A DNA stretch of 64,000 bases from Streptomyces noursei ATCC 11455 (GTDB lineage: Bacteria; Actinomycetota; Actinomycetes; Streptomycetales; Streptomycetaceae). Below the pieces are notes generated by a model. The model saw nothing but the letters and a program-made list of their open reading frames with translations, did not search any database and had not been told where the DNA came from. Below are positions 1-8,200 of the stretch, piece by piece (the stretch's first letter is position 1; every line of letters begins with the position of its first letter). A program made the position numbers and the translations under genes. The DNA lies in the NCBI RefSeq assembly GCF_001704275.1, contig NZ_CP011533.1, positions 7,502,001 through 7,566,000 of the forward strand. Direction: 5' to 3'.

Positions 1-268
1 GGCCTGCGCTGGCTGTCGCACGCAGCCGGCCAGCGGCGCATACCACTCCTGGACGCCGGAACCAGCGACTATGACGGTCCTGCTGGCCGCAGCGACTGAG
101 GCTCAGCAGAAGGGCCAGCCCTTCGTGTCCAAGCCTCCTTCACCGAACTCGGGCTGAGGGACGCACTGTGGAACCCCCGTCAGTGGCGGGAACGTTTCTC
201 CGCGACCTTCCGGCTGACTGACGAGCGATATCCCGTCGAGTCACCAGAAATGCCCTTCTGGCCGCTAA

Positions 269-406
269 TGCCTTCACGCCTTCGCCGCCGGGGACACGGT
301 GGAGCTCAAGACGTACCGCGTCGGGGCGAGCAGCGGCGCCTCCATCCTCAACCAGGGCGACGGACGCACCGGGGTCATGGCGCACTGGGTGAGCCCCGGA
401 TTCTGA
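269..406 (+). pseudogene. 3' fragment of a phage-type structural protein
   Basis: One frame reads about 40 codons to a TGA at 404-406. It begins around LHAFAAGDTVELKTYRVG and ends GVMAHWVSPGF. The pattern AAGDTVEL followed by a small-residue-rich strand and a terminal HWV-P resembles the C-terminal beta-rich domain of phage tail or fibre proteins integrated in Streptomyces genomes. A stop codon (266-268) precedes it in frame and there is no start or ribosome site, so only a remnant is present. Family assignment is by eye. No integrase or other phage gene is visible. Confidence 0.35.
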
Positions 407-963
407 GCACCCAGAGCAGTCGCGTGAGGTAAGCGGCCTACGGCCTGTCCGGTGAATTGCCTATGTTTCACCGGACACGGCCTAGGCGTGTCGGCTGTTG
501 CCTCCTGGACCAACGATGGAAGTACTCCGCGAGGCCAACGGCCAAGCCAGAATGCCGCTGTCGAAGGAAGACTGTCGCCATCGGTCGATCCATCGTGGGG
601 GAGATATTCGGTCGGCGCCAGGTAGCCCTCACCAGGGGCCAGCCGCATGCGGACGATGCGAAACGTACGCCCGCTTGCGGCGTAGGCCCGGTGGTCGTCA
701 GTGTGCGGGCAGCGGTGCGCATATGAAGCGGGGTGGACGGCTCGGCACATTATGAGAGCGGGTGGGTCATACCTGCGCTCCCACCAGCCGTCGCTGCTGT
801 TCTCGGCAAAGCCCTCGGCGTGTCCATGGCTGTGGTGCTGGGGGAAGTCTCGGTTGCTCATGACGATGAGGCGCGGCTCTCCTTCGGTTAACAGAACACG
901 TTCACCCACGAACTGGCTACTCGTGTGGAAAGCCTGGGATGTGGCTCCGCAGATGGCACGCAT
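274..963 (-). other. possible degraded coding region
   Basis: An open frame of 229 codons starts at an ATG (961-963) without a recognisable ribosome site. The first 100-150 residues have a protein-like composition (for example FVGERVLLTEGEPRLIVMSN and RLAPGEGYLAPTEYLPHDGS), but the last third looks like non-coding translation and overlaps the phage-like fragment on the other strand. It may be a hypothetical gene with a frameshift or a chance frame. I do not recognise the family. Confidence 0.2.
436..487. terminator. long imperfect hairpin
   Basis: The arms TGTCCGGTGAA (446-456) and TTCACCGGACA (467-477) pair perfectly around a 10-nt loop. Outside them GCCTA (436-440) pairs with TAGGC (483-487). 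It lies 30 bp after the phage-like fragment. It could be a transcription terminator or an end of a lost insertion sequence, because the GGCCTGTCCGGTG-type sequence resembles inverted repeats of Streptomyces IS elements. Confidence 0.45.
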
Positions 964-1056
964 CCACCCGATGGGGCGTGAAGTGTTCCGGGTGGTGTCT
1001 TCCCTGCACAGGAGGAGCAACGCCAGGTTGAGGGTGTATTGACCCCTGAGTTGGCC

Positions 1057-1083
1057 AGAGGCCCCTCAAAGCGAGGGGCCTCT
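1057..1083 (-). terminator. rho-independent-like hairpin
   Basis: AGAGGCCCCT (1057-1066) and AGGGGCCTCT (1074-1083) form a perfect 10-bp stem with a 7-nt loop. It lies 49 bp downstream of the stop of the small membrane protein on the minus strand. No clear T-tract follows, as is usual in Streptomyces. Confidence 0.7.
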
Positions 1084-1131
1084 CGCCGTAGGCGCCGACA
1101 GGCGGACGTGATCCGTGTCGTTCTCGACGGG

Positions 1132-1332
1132 TCACCCGAGGGCGCGGAGACTCGTCAGTACCAGCAGGAAGAGCGTCAGCGCGACGCCAGTCGCGGCTGA
1201 CCCGCCCCTGATGCACGTCGGCGTGCGGGCTCCCTCCCACCGTGTGAGCAAGCCGGCCGTCACGCCGACGATGACCGCTGCCAGCAGCGCCGCCAGGACC
1301 AGGAGCAGCCTGACGTAGATGGGCAGTCCCAC
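1132..1332 (-). CDS. small two-helix membrane protein
   Basis: A 66-residue protein with GTG start at 1332, preceded by an excellent ribosome site (GGGGAGG, 6 nt upstream). Residues about 5-29 form one strongly hydrophobic segment (YVRLLLVLAALLAAVIVGV) and residues about 46-62 a second, joined by a short loop containing one Cys. Proteins of this shape are common as unnamed hypotheticals near mobile or regulatory loci in Streptomyces, and no function can be inferred. It is divergent from the helix-turn-helix gene starting at 1454 and ends before a strong terminator hairpin. Confidence 0.65.
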   Translation of the reverse strand: MGLPIYVRLLLVLAALLAAVIVGVTAGLLTRWEGARTPTCIRGGSAATGVALTLFLLVLTSLRALG

Positions 1333-1406
1333 TTCAACCTCCCCTGTACACAGCCGAGATGAACGGTTTCAGCATCCATGCAGGCCATCGGCTGAACTAG
1401 GATCCT

Positions 1407-1444
1407 GGACTACCTATCCACATCTCAGGACTACGCAGGACTAC
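1407..1444 (+). promoter_or_regulatory. three phased GGACTAC boxes
   Basis: GGACTAC occurs at 1407-1413, 1428-1434 and 1438-1444, that is 21 and then 10 bp apart, so all three lie on the same helix face. A -10-like TAGGAT is at 1398-1403. The boxes sit between the putative promoter and the ATG (1454) of the helix-turn-helix gene. This fits an operator for cooperative binding, possibly of that protein itself (inference). Confidence 0.45.
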
Positions 1445-1453
1445 TGGGGCGAC

Positions 1454-2203
1454 ATGGGACGCAGACCCAATCCTCTGAACCCGGAAGATCCTCTGCATGC
1501 GTTCGCCATCGAGCTCAGGGCGTTGCGGGACAGCGTTGGAGCAGCTGGCGACGTCAGAGCAACCTGCAAGGCCGCCGGCATCACCCGGGGCACCTACTAT
1601 GCATGGTTGAGTGGCAAGCAGCTCCCCGGGCGGGATGCTCTTCAGCTGGCCGTATCTTCGTGGGGCGGAGACGTGAGCTTTTGGCTTTCGCGCCGTCGTC
1701 GAGCGGAAGAATCAATAGCCCAACACCCACCTAATTCTCTGGATGGCGGAGCTTCGCGAAATCTTTCTCCGGCGACTGTTTCAGAGCGAGCGGAAGATGC
1801 ATCGCAGGAGCCGCCTGCGGAAGTGGGTAGGCGAATCATATTCGAACGCGAGATTTTTGTTTCATTTATGCTGTATGGCTTCATTGATGAGCTATATCAC
1901 CTCGCTGCATCTCCTTCTGTTGTGGACCTCGCGCTCGCAACGGGAAACAGGGTCGCGGACGTCAATATGGTGATCACTTATCCGCTCCCCACTCGTAGCC
2001 TTGAAGAAGATGTCCTCCGACGTATTCGCAGCAAATTAGTCGAATGCCTGGCCCGTCTCGCTCGCGAAGTGGGCCACGCATCTCCCGAAGCGGTAGAGGG
2101 GCAAGTCGATAAAGCCCGTGAGGCGCTTGCTGAACTGGCCGTGCTGAGAAAGCGCCGTCTAATTTCGAATATGCTTCCTGATGCCGATGGGGTAAATGAA
2201 TAA
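1454..2203 (+). CDS. helix-turn-helix protein with unknown C-terminal domain
   Basis: A 249-residue protein. I chose the ATG at 1454 (MGRRPNPLNPEDPLHAFAIE) because protein-like sequence begins there; upstream in-frame codons are poor. Residues about 33-62 form an XRE-like DNA-binding region of the kind used for small-molecule or element control (VRATCKAAGITRGTYYAWLS), with a basic RRRR patch near residue 80. Residues about 90-125 are a low-complexity linker. Residues about 128-245 form a helical domain with an aromatic stretch (FVSFMLYGFIDELYHL) that I do not recognise. Base composition is clearly lower in GC than the flanking core genes, which suggests horizontal acquisition. The phased boxes upstream suggest autoregulation. 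Confidence 0.75.
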   Translation: MGRRPNPLNPEDPLHAFAIELRALRDSVGAAGDVRATCKAAGITRGTYYAWLSGKQLPGRDALQLAVSSWGGDVSFWLSRRRRAEESIAQHPPNSLDGGASRNLSPATVSERAEDASQEPPAEVGRRIIFEREIFVSFMLYGFIDELYHLAASPSVVDLALATGNRVADVNMVITYPLPTRSLEEDVLRRIRSKLVECLARLAREVGHASPEAVEGQVDKAREALAELAVLRKRRLISNMLPDADGVNE

Positions 2204-2246
2204 CGTCTGGTCACTCAAAGAGCCAGATGCGTACATCGGTGGAAGG

Positions 2247-2279
2247 CGGGCCTTGGCTGGTGATTCTGAAGAAGGCCCG
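2247..2279 (+). terminator. hairpin after HTH gene
   Basis: CGGGCCTT (2247-2254) pairs with AAGGCCCG (2272-2279) around a 17-nt loop, 44 bp after the HTH stop codon. The rest of the 2204-2568 gap holds another short hairpin (CCCATGA/TCATGGG, near 2347-2368) and the control region of the thioesterase gene. Confidence 0.5.
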
Positions 2280-2472
2280 GTGAGCCGCAGATCCAGGAGT
2301 GCTAAGCGTGCTCTGCTCTTCGCTGGCCACTTTTGGGAAGGGGTGCCCATGAGGGGCTCTTCATGGGCGGCCGGCCGGGTTGCGCCCGTCGCCGTGCACG
2401 GTCCAGCGCACACCGAGGCCCATGACTGCTCCGGTTGTTCATGTGTTCTTCACAGGGGGACGCGAAGCATTC

Positions 2473-2486
2473 TAAGCAGTCGCTTA
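2473..2486 (+). promoter_or_regulatory. TetR-type operator TAAGC-AGTC-GCTTA
   Basis: A perfect inverted repeat (TAAGC, 4 nt, GCTTA) about 85 bp upstream of the thioesterase start, within CTAAGCAGTCGCTTACG. TAAGC/GCTTA half-sites are typical of actinobacterial TetR-family repressors of acyl-CoA and fatty-acid genes. That fits the thioesterase function, but no such regulator lies beside it. Confidence 0.45.
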
Positions 2487-2568
2487 CGATGGCTCGGGCT
2501 TGTCGCGCCGGCCCCGTCGGCCGCGCCAGCGCCGGACCACCCCCTTGAGAACCCCAGGAGCACCACCC

Positions 2569-3057
2569 GTGAGCGTCGAACCCCTCCAGGCCGCCGGCCC
2601 CGTCACCTACGGGCAGCTGGTCCCCGTCACCGTCCACTTCGACGACCTCGACGCGCTCGGCATGCTCCACAACTCCCGCTACCCGCTGCTGGCCGAGCGG
2701 GCCTGGGCCGAGTACTGGCACGGCTTCGGCTTCGGCTTCGACGGCGACTGGGCCGCCGCGGGCGACATGTGCAACGTCATCAAGGAGATGAAGGTCTCCT
2801 ACGAGCGCCCGGTCACCAGCGCCGGCCGCTACGCCGTGCACCTGTGGGTCGAGCGCCTCGGCCGCACCGGCCTGACGTACGGCTTCCGGCTCTGTTCCGC
2901 CGACGGCGCCGAGACCCACGCCCGCGGCCACCGCGTCCTGGTCCGGGTCGACCCGCAGGCGCTGCGCCCCACGCCCTGGTCGGACCGGGCCCGGACGATC
3001 GCCGCGGGCCTGCTCCGCCCGGAGCAGGCCGACGCCGCCGGGGCCGACGCGGCCTGA
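2569..3057 (+). CDS. hotdog-fold acyl-CoA thioesterase
   Basis: A 162-residue protein of the 4-hydroxybenzoyl-CoA thioesterase/YbgC type, likely hydrolysing acyl-CoA esters in the cytoplasm. The signature DLDALGMLHNSRY (residues 26-38) contains the expected catalytic acid D28 and H34-N35. The following helix (LLAERAWAEYW) and strand pattern match the fold and its usual length of 130-165 residues. The GTG start at 2569 has AGGAG 9 nt upstream; an upstream in-frame ATG gives an Arg/Pro-rich extension and is rejected. It converges on the MFS gene with only 10 bp between stops. Substrate is not determinable. A TetR-like operator upstream suggests control by acyl-CoA. Confidence 0.87.
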   Translation: MSVEPLQAAGPVTYGQLVPVTVHFDDLDALGMLHNSRYPLLAERAWAEYWHGFGFGFDGDWAAAGDMCNVIKEMKVSYERPVTSAGRYAVHLWVERLGRTGLTYGFRLCSADGAETHARGHRVLVRVDPQALRPTPWSDRARTIAAGLLRPEQADAAGADAA

Positions 3058-3067
3058 GCCGCCGCGG

Positions 3068-4372
3068 TCAGGAGCGCTTCGGGTCGCGTCCGCGGTCGGC
3101 GGCGGCCGGTGTGCCCGCCGAGGCCGTGCGGCCCGGCACCCGCAGCACCCCGGCCCCCGCCACCAGACCCGAGGTCAGCGCCGTCACCAGCAGGAACGAG
3201 CCGGTCAGCGAGGTCGCCTGGGCGATGCCGCCGATCGCCGAGGGGGCGATCAGCCCGGAGGTGTAGGTGATGGTGGCGACCCCCGCGATGGCCTGGCCGG
3301 GGGCCGGGCCGCTGTGCCCGGCCGCCGCGAACGCCAGCGGGACCACCACCGCGATCCCCAGGCCGACCAGCCCGAAGCCGGTCATCGCTGGCGCCGGATG
3401 GCCGGCGGTGACGATCAGCAGCCCGCCGGCGGTGGCCAGCACGCCGCCCGCCCGGACCGTGCGCACCGGGCCGAAGCGGGCCACCACCTTGTCCCCGGCC
3501 AGCCGGGCGGCGGCCATCGTGCAGGAGAACGCGGTGGTGCAGGCCGCCGCCAGCCCGGCGTCGGTGCCCAGCCGGTCGCGGAGGTAGACCGCCGACCAGT
3601 CCAGCGAGGCGCCCTCGGCGAACACCGCGCAGAACCCTATGGCGCCGATGATCAACGCCGACCGGGGCGGCAGCGCGAACCGCGGCGGCGGATGCTCCTC
3701 CGGGGCGCTGCGCAGGTCCAGCACGCCCTGGCAGGCCAGCACCCCGAGCAGCGTCGCCACCAGGGCGGCGCCCGCGAGGTGCAGCCGGGCATCGGTACCG
3801 GCGTGCGCGGCGACGGTGCCGGCAGCCGACCCGAGCAGCGCGCCCACGCTCCACATGCCGTGCAGCCCGGACATGATCGGCCGGCCCAGCCGGTCCTCGG
3901 TCTCCACGCCCAGCGCGTTCATCGCCACGTCCGCCATGCCCGAGGTGGCGCCGTAGACCAACAGCGCGCCGCAGAGCGCCGGCAGGCCGGGGGCGAGGGC
4001 GGGCAGCGCCAGTGACAGCGTCCACAGCGCGAGCAGTCCGCGCAGCGCGGCGCGGGTGCCTGAGGGGGTTCGGCGCGTAGCGCCGCCTTCTGGGGGTGGA
4101 GGCCGGGTGGCGGGAGGGCGGCTGAGCCGGGCGGCCAGCGGCATGGCCAGCGACGCGCCGATCGCGGGGAAGGCCAGGGCCAGGCCGAGTTGGCCCGGGG
4201 GGATCTGGGTGTGGTCCTGGATCCAGGGGATCCGGGTGGCGAAGTTTCCGGTGACCGAGCCGTGGACGAGGAACACCGCGGCTGTCGCCCAGCGGGCACG
4301 GCGCAGTCGGCGGTCGGGGAGTGGAGGCAGCGGGGCACGGGGAGTGGCGTCGGGAACGCCGTTGCCAGCCAT
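3068..4372 (-). CDS. MFS transporter, FucP/sugar-efflux-like
   Basis: A 434-residue, 12-helix major facilitator. Helix 1 (AVFLVHGSVTGNFATRIPWIQ) carries the T/W-RIP-I motif. The central region MNALGVETEDRLGRPIMSGL followed by WSVGALLGS is typical of the subfamily encoded next to ROK regulators. The cytoplasmic loop between helices 2 and 3 has a low-complexity Pro/Arg insertion (RPPATRPPPPEGG). The ATG at 4372 lies 9-10 nt after a GATAAT box on the minus strand and has no clear ribosome site, so the mRNA may be leaderless or nearly so. It is divergent from the ROK regulator at 4443 across a shared operator, so its regulation by that protein is a strong inference. Its substrate (sugar or other small molecule, uptake or export) is unknown. 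Confidence 0.9.
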   Translation of the reverse strand: MAGNGVPDATPRAPLPPLPDRRLRRARWATAAVFLVHGSVTGNFATRIPWIQDHTQIPPGQLGLALAFPAIGASLAMPLAARLSRPPATRPPPPEGGATRRTPSGTRAALRGLLALWTLSLALPALAPGLPALCGALLVYGATSGMADVAMNALGVETEDRLGRPIMSGLHGMWSVGALLGSAAGTVAAHAGTDARLHLAGAALVATLLGVLACQGVLDLRSAPEEHPPPRFALPPRSALIIGAIGFCAVFAEGASLDWSAVYLRDRLGTDAGLAAACTTAFSCTMAAARLAGDKVVARFGPVRTVRAGGVLATAGGLLIVTAGHPAPAMTGFGLVGLGIAVVVPLAFAAAGHSGPAPGQAIAGVATITYTSGLIAPSAIGGIAQATSLTGSFLLVTALTSGLVAGAGVLRVPGRTASAGTPAAADRGRDPKRS

Positions 4373-4381
4373 GGCCGGCAA

Positions 4382-4406
4382 ATTATCAGGAACCCTGCCT
4401 GATAAT
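4382..4406. promoter_or_regulatory. divergent promoter/operator palindrome of the MFS-ROK pair
   Basis: ATTATCAGG (4382-4390) and CCTGATAAT (4398-4406) form a perfect 9-bp inverted repeat with a 7-nt spacer, lying between the two divergent starts. Each arm contains GATAAT pointing outward: 4401-4406 on the plus strand towards the ROK gene, and the complementary box in 4382-4387 towards the MFS gene. A repressor dimer here would cover both -10 boxes. Function is inferred from symmetry and position. Confidence 0.72.
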
Positions 4407-4442
4407 AAGGATGACCGCCTGTGAGGAGGGAAGGATCCAGCC

Positions 4443-5699
4443 ATGCATGCACCGCTCGCGGCAGCCGCCGGTCGCACCGCCTCCCCGACCACCGCCCGGC
4501 TGATCAACGACCGGCTGGCCCTGCAACTCCTGCAGTCCGAGGGCCCCTTGACGGCAAGTCAGCTCAAACGGCTGACCGGCCTGTCCCGACCCACCGTCGC
4601 CGATCTGGTCGACCGCCTCCAGGAGGCCGGGCTGATCGCCGTCGTCGGCGAGAGCGGCGCCCGGCGACGCGGACCCAACGCCCGCCTCTACGCCATCGTC
4701 GCCGACCGGGCCCATCTGGTCGGCCTCGACCTGCGCACCCACAGCCTCACCGTCGCGGTCGCCGACCTCCTCGGGCGGCCGCGCGCCGAACGCACCGTCC
4801 CCATCGGCCCGTTCGGCGCGCCCGGGGACGGCGACCGGCCCGCCCGCGACGCGCCCGACCCCACCGCGGCGGCCCGCACCGCCGCGCTCGCCGCCGTCGA
4901 CGCGACCCTCGCCGAGGCCGGCGCCGCCGGCCCGCACACCCTCGCCATCGGCGCGCCGGGCCTGATCGATCCGGCTACCGGGCGGCTCGGCGGCTCCACC
5001 CCCGCCTGGCACGACGCGCTGATCGGCGCCCTGCGCGACCGCAGTGCCGGCACCGTCCTGCTGGAGAACGAGGTCAACCTCGCCGCCCTCGCCGAACAGC
5101 GGGACGGCGCCGCCCGCGACCGCGACACCTTCGTCCTGTTCTGGCTCGGCCACGGCACCGGCGCCGCGGTGGTGCTGGACGGGACGCTGCGCCGCGGCGC
5201 CTCCGGCGGCGCCGGCGAGATCGGCTTCCTGCCCGTCCCCGGCACCGGCGGACTGCCCTCCGCCGCCGGCTGCGACGGTGGCTTCCACTCCCTCGCCGGC
5301 TCCGCCGCGATCGTCCGGCTCGCCGCCGAACACGGCCTCGCGCCCGCCCCCGACGACACCCCGGAACACACCGACGCGCCGCCCGCCGAGGCCCTCGTCC
5401 GGGACGCGGTGACCGCCGACGGCCCCGCCGCCTTCCTCGACGCGCTGGCCGCCCGGATCGCGCTCGGCGTGTCGGGCGTGTGCGCGGTGCTCGACCCCGG
5501 GTGCGTCGTGCTCGGCGGCGAGATCGGCCGGGCCGGCGGCGACCCGCTGGCCGAACGCGTCGCCGCACGACTGACCCGGCTCTCCCCGCTGCGCACCGAC
5601 GTCCGCGCCGGGACGGTCGGCGGCCGGGCGGTGCTGCGCGGCGCGGTGCTCGCCGCCCGGGACGCGGCCCAGGACGACCTCTTCGGCTCCACCCCCTGA
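4443..5699 (+). CDS. ROK-family transcriptional regulator
   Basis: A 418-residue protein with a winged helix-turn-helix at residues about 20-75 (LQSEGPLTASQLKRLTGLSR followed by PTVADLVDRLQEAGLI), then a ROK sugar-kinase-like domain. The sugar site ENEVNLAALAE and the phosphate loop GHGTGAAVVLDG are present. The zinc motif normally CxCGxxGCxE is not: the region reads LPSAAGCDGGFHSLAG, with a single Cys, so zinc binding is probably lost. The ATG at 4443 is preceded by GAGGAGGGAAGG. It is divergent from, and probably controls, the MFS gene. A paralogous pair is present at 56970-59545. Confidence 0.88.
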   Translation: MHAPLAAAAGRTASPTTARLINDRLALQLLQSEGPLTASQLKRLTGLSRPTVADLVDRLQEAGLIAVVGESGARRRGPNARLYAIVADRAHLVGLDLRTHSLTVAVADLLGRPRAERTVPIGPFGAPGDGDRPARDAPDPTAAARTAALAAVDATLAEAGAAGPHTLAIGAPGLIDPATGRLGGSTPAWHDALIGALRDRSAGTVLLENEVNLAALAEQRDGAARDRDTFVLFWLGHGTGAAVVLDGTLRRGASGGAGEIGFLPVPGTGGLPSAAGCDGGFHSLAGSAAIVRLAAEHGLAPAPDDTPEHTDAPPAEALVRDAVTADGPAAFLDALAARIALGVSGVCAVLDPGCVVLGGEIGRAGGDPLAERVAARLTRLSPLRTDVRAGTVGGRAVLRGAVLAARDAAQDDLFGSTP

Positions 5700-5717
5700 G
5701 CCGCCCCGACGCGCCCC

Positions 5718-5736
5718 GCGGCCGGCGCCCGGCCGC
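5718..5736. terminator. bidirectional terminator hairpin
   Basis: GCGGCCGG and CCGGCCGC pair perfectly around a CGC loop in the 56-bp gap between the convergent ROK and NAD(P)-binding genes. Confidence 0.55.
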
Positions 5737-5755
5737 ACCGCGCCGGCCGCCGCGC

Positions 5756-6544
5756 TCACCCGCCCGCCCGCGCACCCGCCCGCTCCGCCAGGAACTCCGC
5801 GTAGGTGCGCCGGCCCACCGCGTGCTCCGGGGCGAGGTTCTCCCCGCGCCGCAGCGCCGCCGCCGAGGGGCCCGGCAGCCACACCGGCAGCGGCAGCCGG
5901 TGCCGCCCGCCCGCCGCCAGCGTCATCCGGACCACCTCGCCGGCCGTCAGCACCTCGGGCCCGCCCATGTCGGCGACGTGCCCGACCGGCCCGCCCAGCG
6001 CCAACTCGACCAGCCGGTCGGCCACTTCGCCGACGTCGACGGGCTGCACGCGGGTCCCGGCCGGCAGCGGGACGACCGGCGACCGGGCGCCCGCCCTGAC
6101 CAGCCGCAGCAGCAGGTCGTGGAACTGCGTCGTGCGCAGCACCGTCCAGCCGAGCCCGGACTGCTCCACCAGCCGCTCCACGGCGAGCTTCGCGCGGTAG
6201 TAGCGCAGCGGGATCCGGTCCACGCCGACGATCGAGATGTACACCAGGTGCCGGACCCCGGCCCGGCGCGCCGCCTCGACGAGCCGCCCGGCTGCCTCGG
6301 TGTCGCCGCCGGCGGGGGTGGAGGCGCAGTGCACCACCGTGTCCACCCCCGCCACCGCCTCGGCCAGCCCGGTGCCGTCCCGCAGATCGACCGCGTACGA
6401 CCGCGGGCGGCGGCGCCCGGTGCCGGTGTGCGGATGCCGGCTCAGCGACCGGACGCCGTGGCCGCCGTCCAGCAGCCGGCCGACCACGGCACGCCCGAGG
6501 GTGCCCGTGCCGCCGGTGACGAGGATGTCCGTCGTGACCGTCAT
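5756..6544 (-). CDS. NAD(P)-binding NmrA/SDR-a-like protein
   Basis: A 262-residue atypical short-chain dehydrogenase-like protein. The N-terminal ILVTGGTGTLGRAVV is a Rossmann GGTGxLG loop. It continues with HxxxSRHP, DLRD, VDTVVHCAST and YISIVGVDRIPLRYYRAK, where a YxxxK pair survives as in SDR-a proteins. The C-terminal part binds an unknown substrate. Such proteins act as NAD(P)H-dependent reductases or redox sensors. The ATG at 6544 has AAGGACGG upstream. It is divergent from the riboflavin operon with no sign of co-regulation. Confidence 0.87.
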   Translation of the reverse strand: MTVTTDILVTGGTGTLGRAVVGRLLDGGHGVRSLSRHPHTGTGRRRPRSYAVDLRDGTGLAEAVAGVDTVVHCASTPAGGDTEAAGRLVEAARRAGVRHLVYISIVGVDRIPLRYYRAKLAVERLVEQSGLGWTVLRTTQFHDLLLRLVRAGARSPVVPLPAGTRVQPVDVGEVADRLVELALGGPVGHVADMGGPEVLTAGEVVRMTLAAGGRHRLPLPVWLPGPSAAALRRGENLAPEHAVGRRTYAEFLAERAGARAGG

Positions 6545-6718
6545 CGCGGTTCCGTCCGTCCTTGAGAGGGGGAGAGGTACCCGCCCATGACGGAACATCG
6601 GCGGCGGCTCCGACAGGCGGCGCGCCCGCATCCTGTGAGGCAGCCCACAGGGCTTCGCTCGCATGGGGGACGATCAGCCGTGGCAGACTGGGGCTGTACT
6701 GACATAAGCAGCAGCGCA

Positions 6719-6845
6719 CTCCGGGGTCGGTGTAATTCCGAACCGGCGGTAATAGTCCGCGACCCGTCCGCAGCCAGCGGCCGGTTGAGCAGGTGGAATT
6801 CCTGCACCGACGGTGAAAGTCCGGATGGGAGGCAGTGCGCGGCGG
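6719..6845 (+). promoter_or_regulatory. FMN riboswitch (RFN element)
   Basis: The conserved RFN blocks are all readable: GGGGTCGGTGTAATTCCGA, ACCGGCGGTAATAGTCCGCG, a variable arm, GGTGGAATTCCTGCACCGAC and GGTGAAAGTCCGGATGGGAG. It lies 150 nt upstream of ribD and in the same orientation, as expected for FMN-responsive control of riboflavin synthesis. The 150 nt between aptamer and start would hold the expression platform. I see no classic terminator with a T-tract there, so control may act on translation or through a GC-rich Rho-type signal. Confidence 0.96.
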
Positions 6846-6996
6846 GCGAGTTCGAGTACACCGCCGTCGGCGGCGCGTCCGGACGTCCTTTTCCGGTCGG
6901 GCCGTGCTTTTCCGGCCTCGGTGTGCGCGGCTTCAGCGTCCGCTCCTGTCGTCCAGACAGCCCCGGAGTCCGTGCCCGAAGAGGCAGGAGGACCCG

Positions 6997-8199
6997 GTGG
7001 CCACCCCAGCCCCCGAAGAGACCGCGGCGATGCGCCGGGCCATCGAGCTCGCCGCCCGTGGTCTCGGTCGCACCAGCCCGAACCCGGTCGTCGGCTGTGT
7101 CGTCCTGGACTCCGCGGGCCGCACCGCGGGCGAGGGCTGGCACCAGCGGGCCGGCGGACCGCACGCCGAGATCCACGCCCTGCGGGCCGCCGGCGAGCGC
7201 GCCCGGGGCGGCACCGCCCTGGTCACCCTGGAGCCCTGCAACCACACCGGTCGCACCGGCCCCTGTGCCCAGGCACTGATCGACGCCGGTGTCGCCCGGG
7301 TCGTCTACGCCGTCGCCGACCCCAACCCCACCGCCACCGGCGGCGCGCTGACCCTGGCCCGAGCCGGGATCGACGTCGAGGGCGGACTCCTCGCCGACGA
7401 GGCCGCGGCCGGCAACGAAGCGTGGCTGACCTCGGTGCTGCGCGGCCGCCCGTTCGTGCTGTGGAAGTACGCCGCCACCCTGGACGGCCGGATCGCCGCC
7501 GCCGACGGCACCAGCCGCTGGATCTCCTCGCCCGAGTCCCGCGCCGACGTGCACCGGCTGCGCGCCGCGGCGGACGCCGTGATCGTCGGTTCCGGCACCG
7601 CCCGCGCCGACGACCCGCAGCTCGGCGCGCGGGTCGCCGGGCTCGCGGACGACGAGGTCAGCCAGCCGCTGAGGGTCGTCGTGGACTCCGGCGCCACCGC
7701 CGTCAAGGCCGGCGCGCGGGTCCTGGACGGCACCGCCCCGACCCTGATCGCGGTCGCCGAGGACGCGGACGCCGCGCATCTCGAAGGGCTCGCCCCGCTC
7801 GTCCGGCTGCCGCGCGCCCCCCAGGGGCGCGGGCTGTCCATCCCCGCCCTGCTCCAGGCCCTGTTCGCCCGCGACGTGCGGTCCGTCCTGCTCGAAGGCG
7901 GACCCACGCTCGCCGGGGCGTTCCTCGCCGCCGGAGCCGTCGACAAGGTCGTCGGCTACCTCGCCCCGGTGCTGCTCGGCGCCGGCCCGGCCGCCGTCGG
8001 CGACGCCGGAATCACCACCATCGCCCAGGCGTTGCGGCTCGATGTGACCGACACCGCCCGCCTCGGCCCCGACCTGCGGATCACCGCCACCCCCGCGCAC
8101 CCGTCGTCCGCCACCGCCCTTGCCGCGGGGCTCGCCCGGACTCCGTCCGGGGCGACCCCCGGCGCGCCCGCCTCTGCCTTCCGCCCCGAGGAGAACTGA
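6997..8199 (+). CDS. ribD: bifunctional riboflavin deaminase/reductase RibD
   Basis: A 400-residue cytosolic enzyme for the second and third steps of riboflavin synthesis. The N-terminal deaminase has H56-A-E58 and PC81 with C90 (TLEPCNHTGRTGPC) as zinc ligands. The C-terminal reductase starts near residue 145 (RPFVLWKYAATLDGRIAAAD) and includes VLLEGGPTLAGAFL. The GTG at 6997 has AGGAGG upstream; the longer open frame runs back into the riboswitch and is rejected. The last 30 residues are Pro/Ala/Thr rich. It is the first gene of the rib operon, one nucleotide before ribE. Confidence 0.95.
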   Translation: MATPAPEETAAMRRAIELAARGLGRTSPNPVVGCVVLDSAGRTAGEGWHQRAGGPHAEIHALRAAGERARGGTALVTLEPCNHTGRTGPCAQALIDAGVARVVYAVADPNPTATGGALTLARAGIDVEGGLLADEAAAGNEAWLTSVLRGRPFVLWKYAATLDGRIAAADGTSRWISSPESRADVHRLRAAADAVIVGSGTARADDPQLGARVAGLADDEVSQPLRVVVDSGATAVKAGARVLDGTAPTLIAVAEDADAAHLEGLAPLVRLPRAPQGRGLSIPALLQALFARDVRSVLLEGGPTLAGAFLAAGAVDKVVGYLAPVLLGAGPAAVGDAGITTIAQALRLDVTDTARLGPDLRITATPAHPSSATALAAGLARTPSGATPGAPASAFRPEEN

Positions 8200-8200
8200 C

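Noticed and set aside
4386..6719. A 777-codon minus-strand frame
   Set aside because: Arg/Gly/Ala-rich translation without domains, opposite the ROK and across the NAD(P)-binding gene; a GC-frame artefact.
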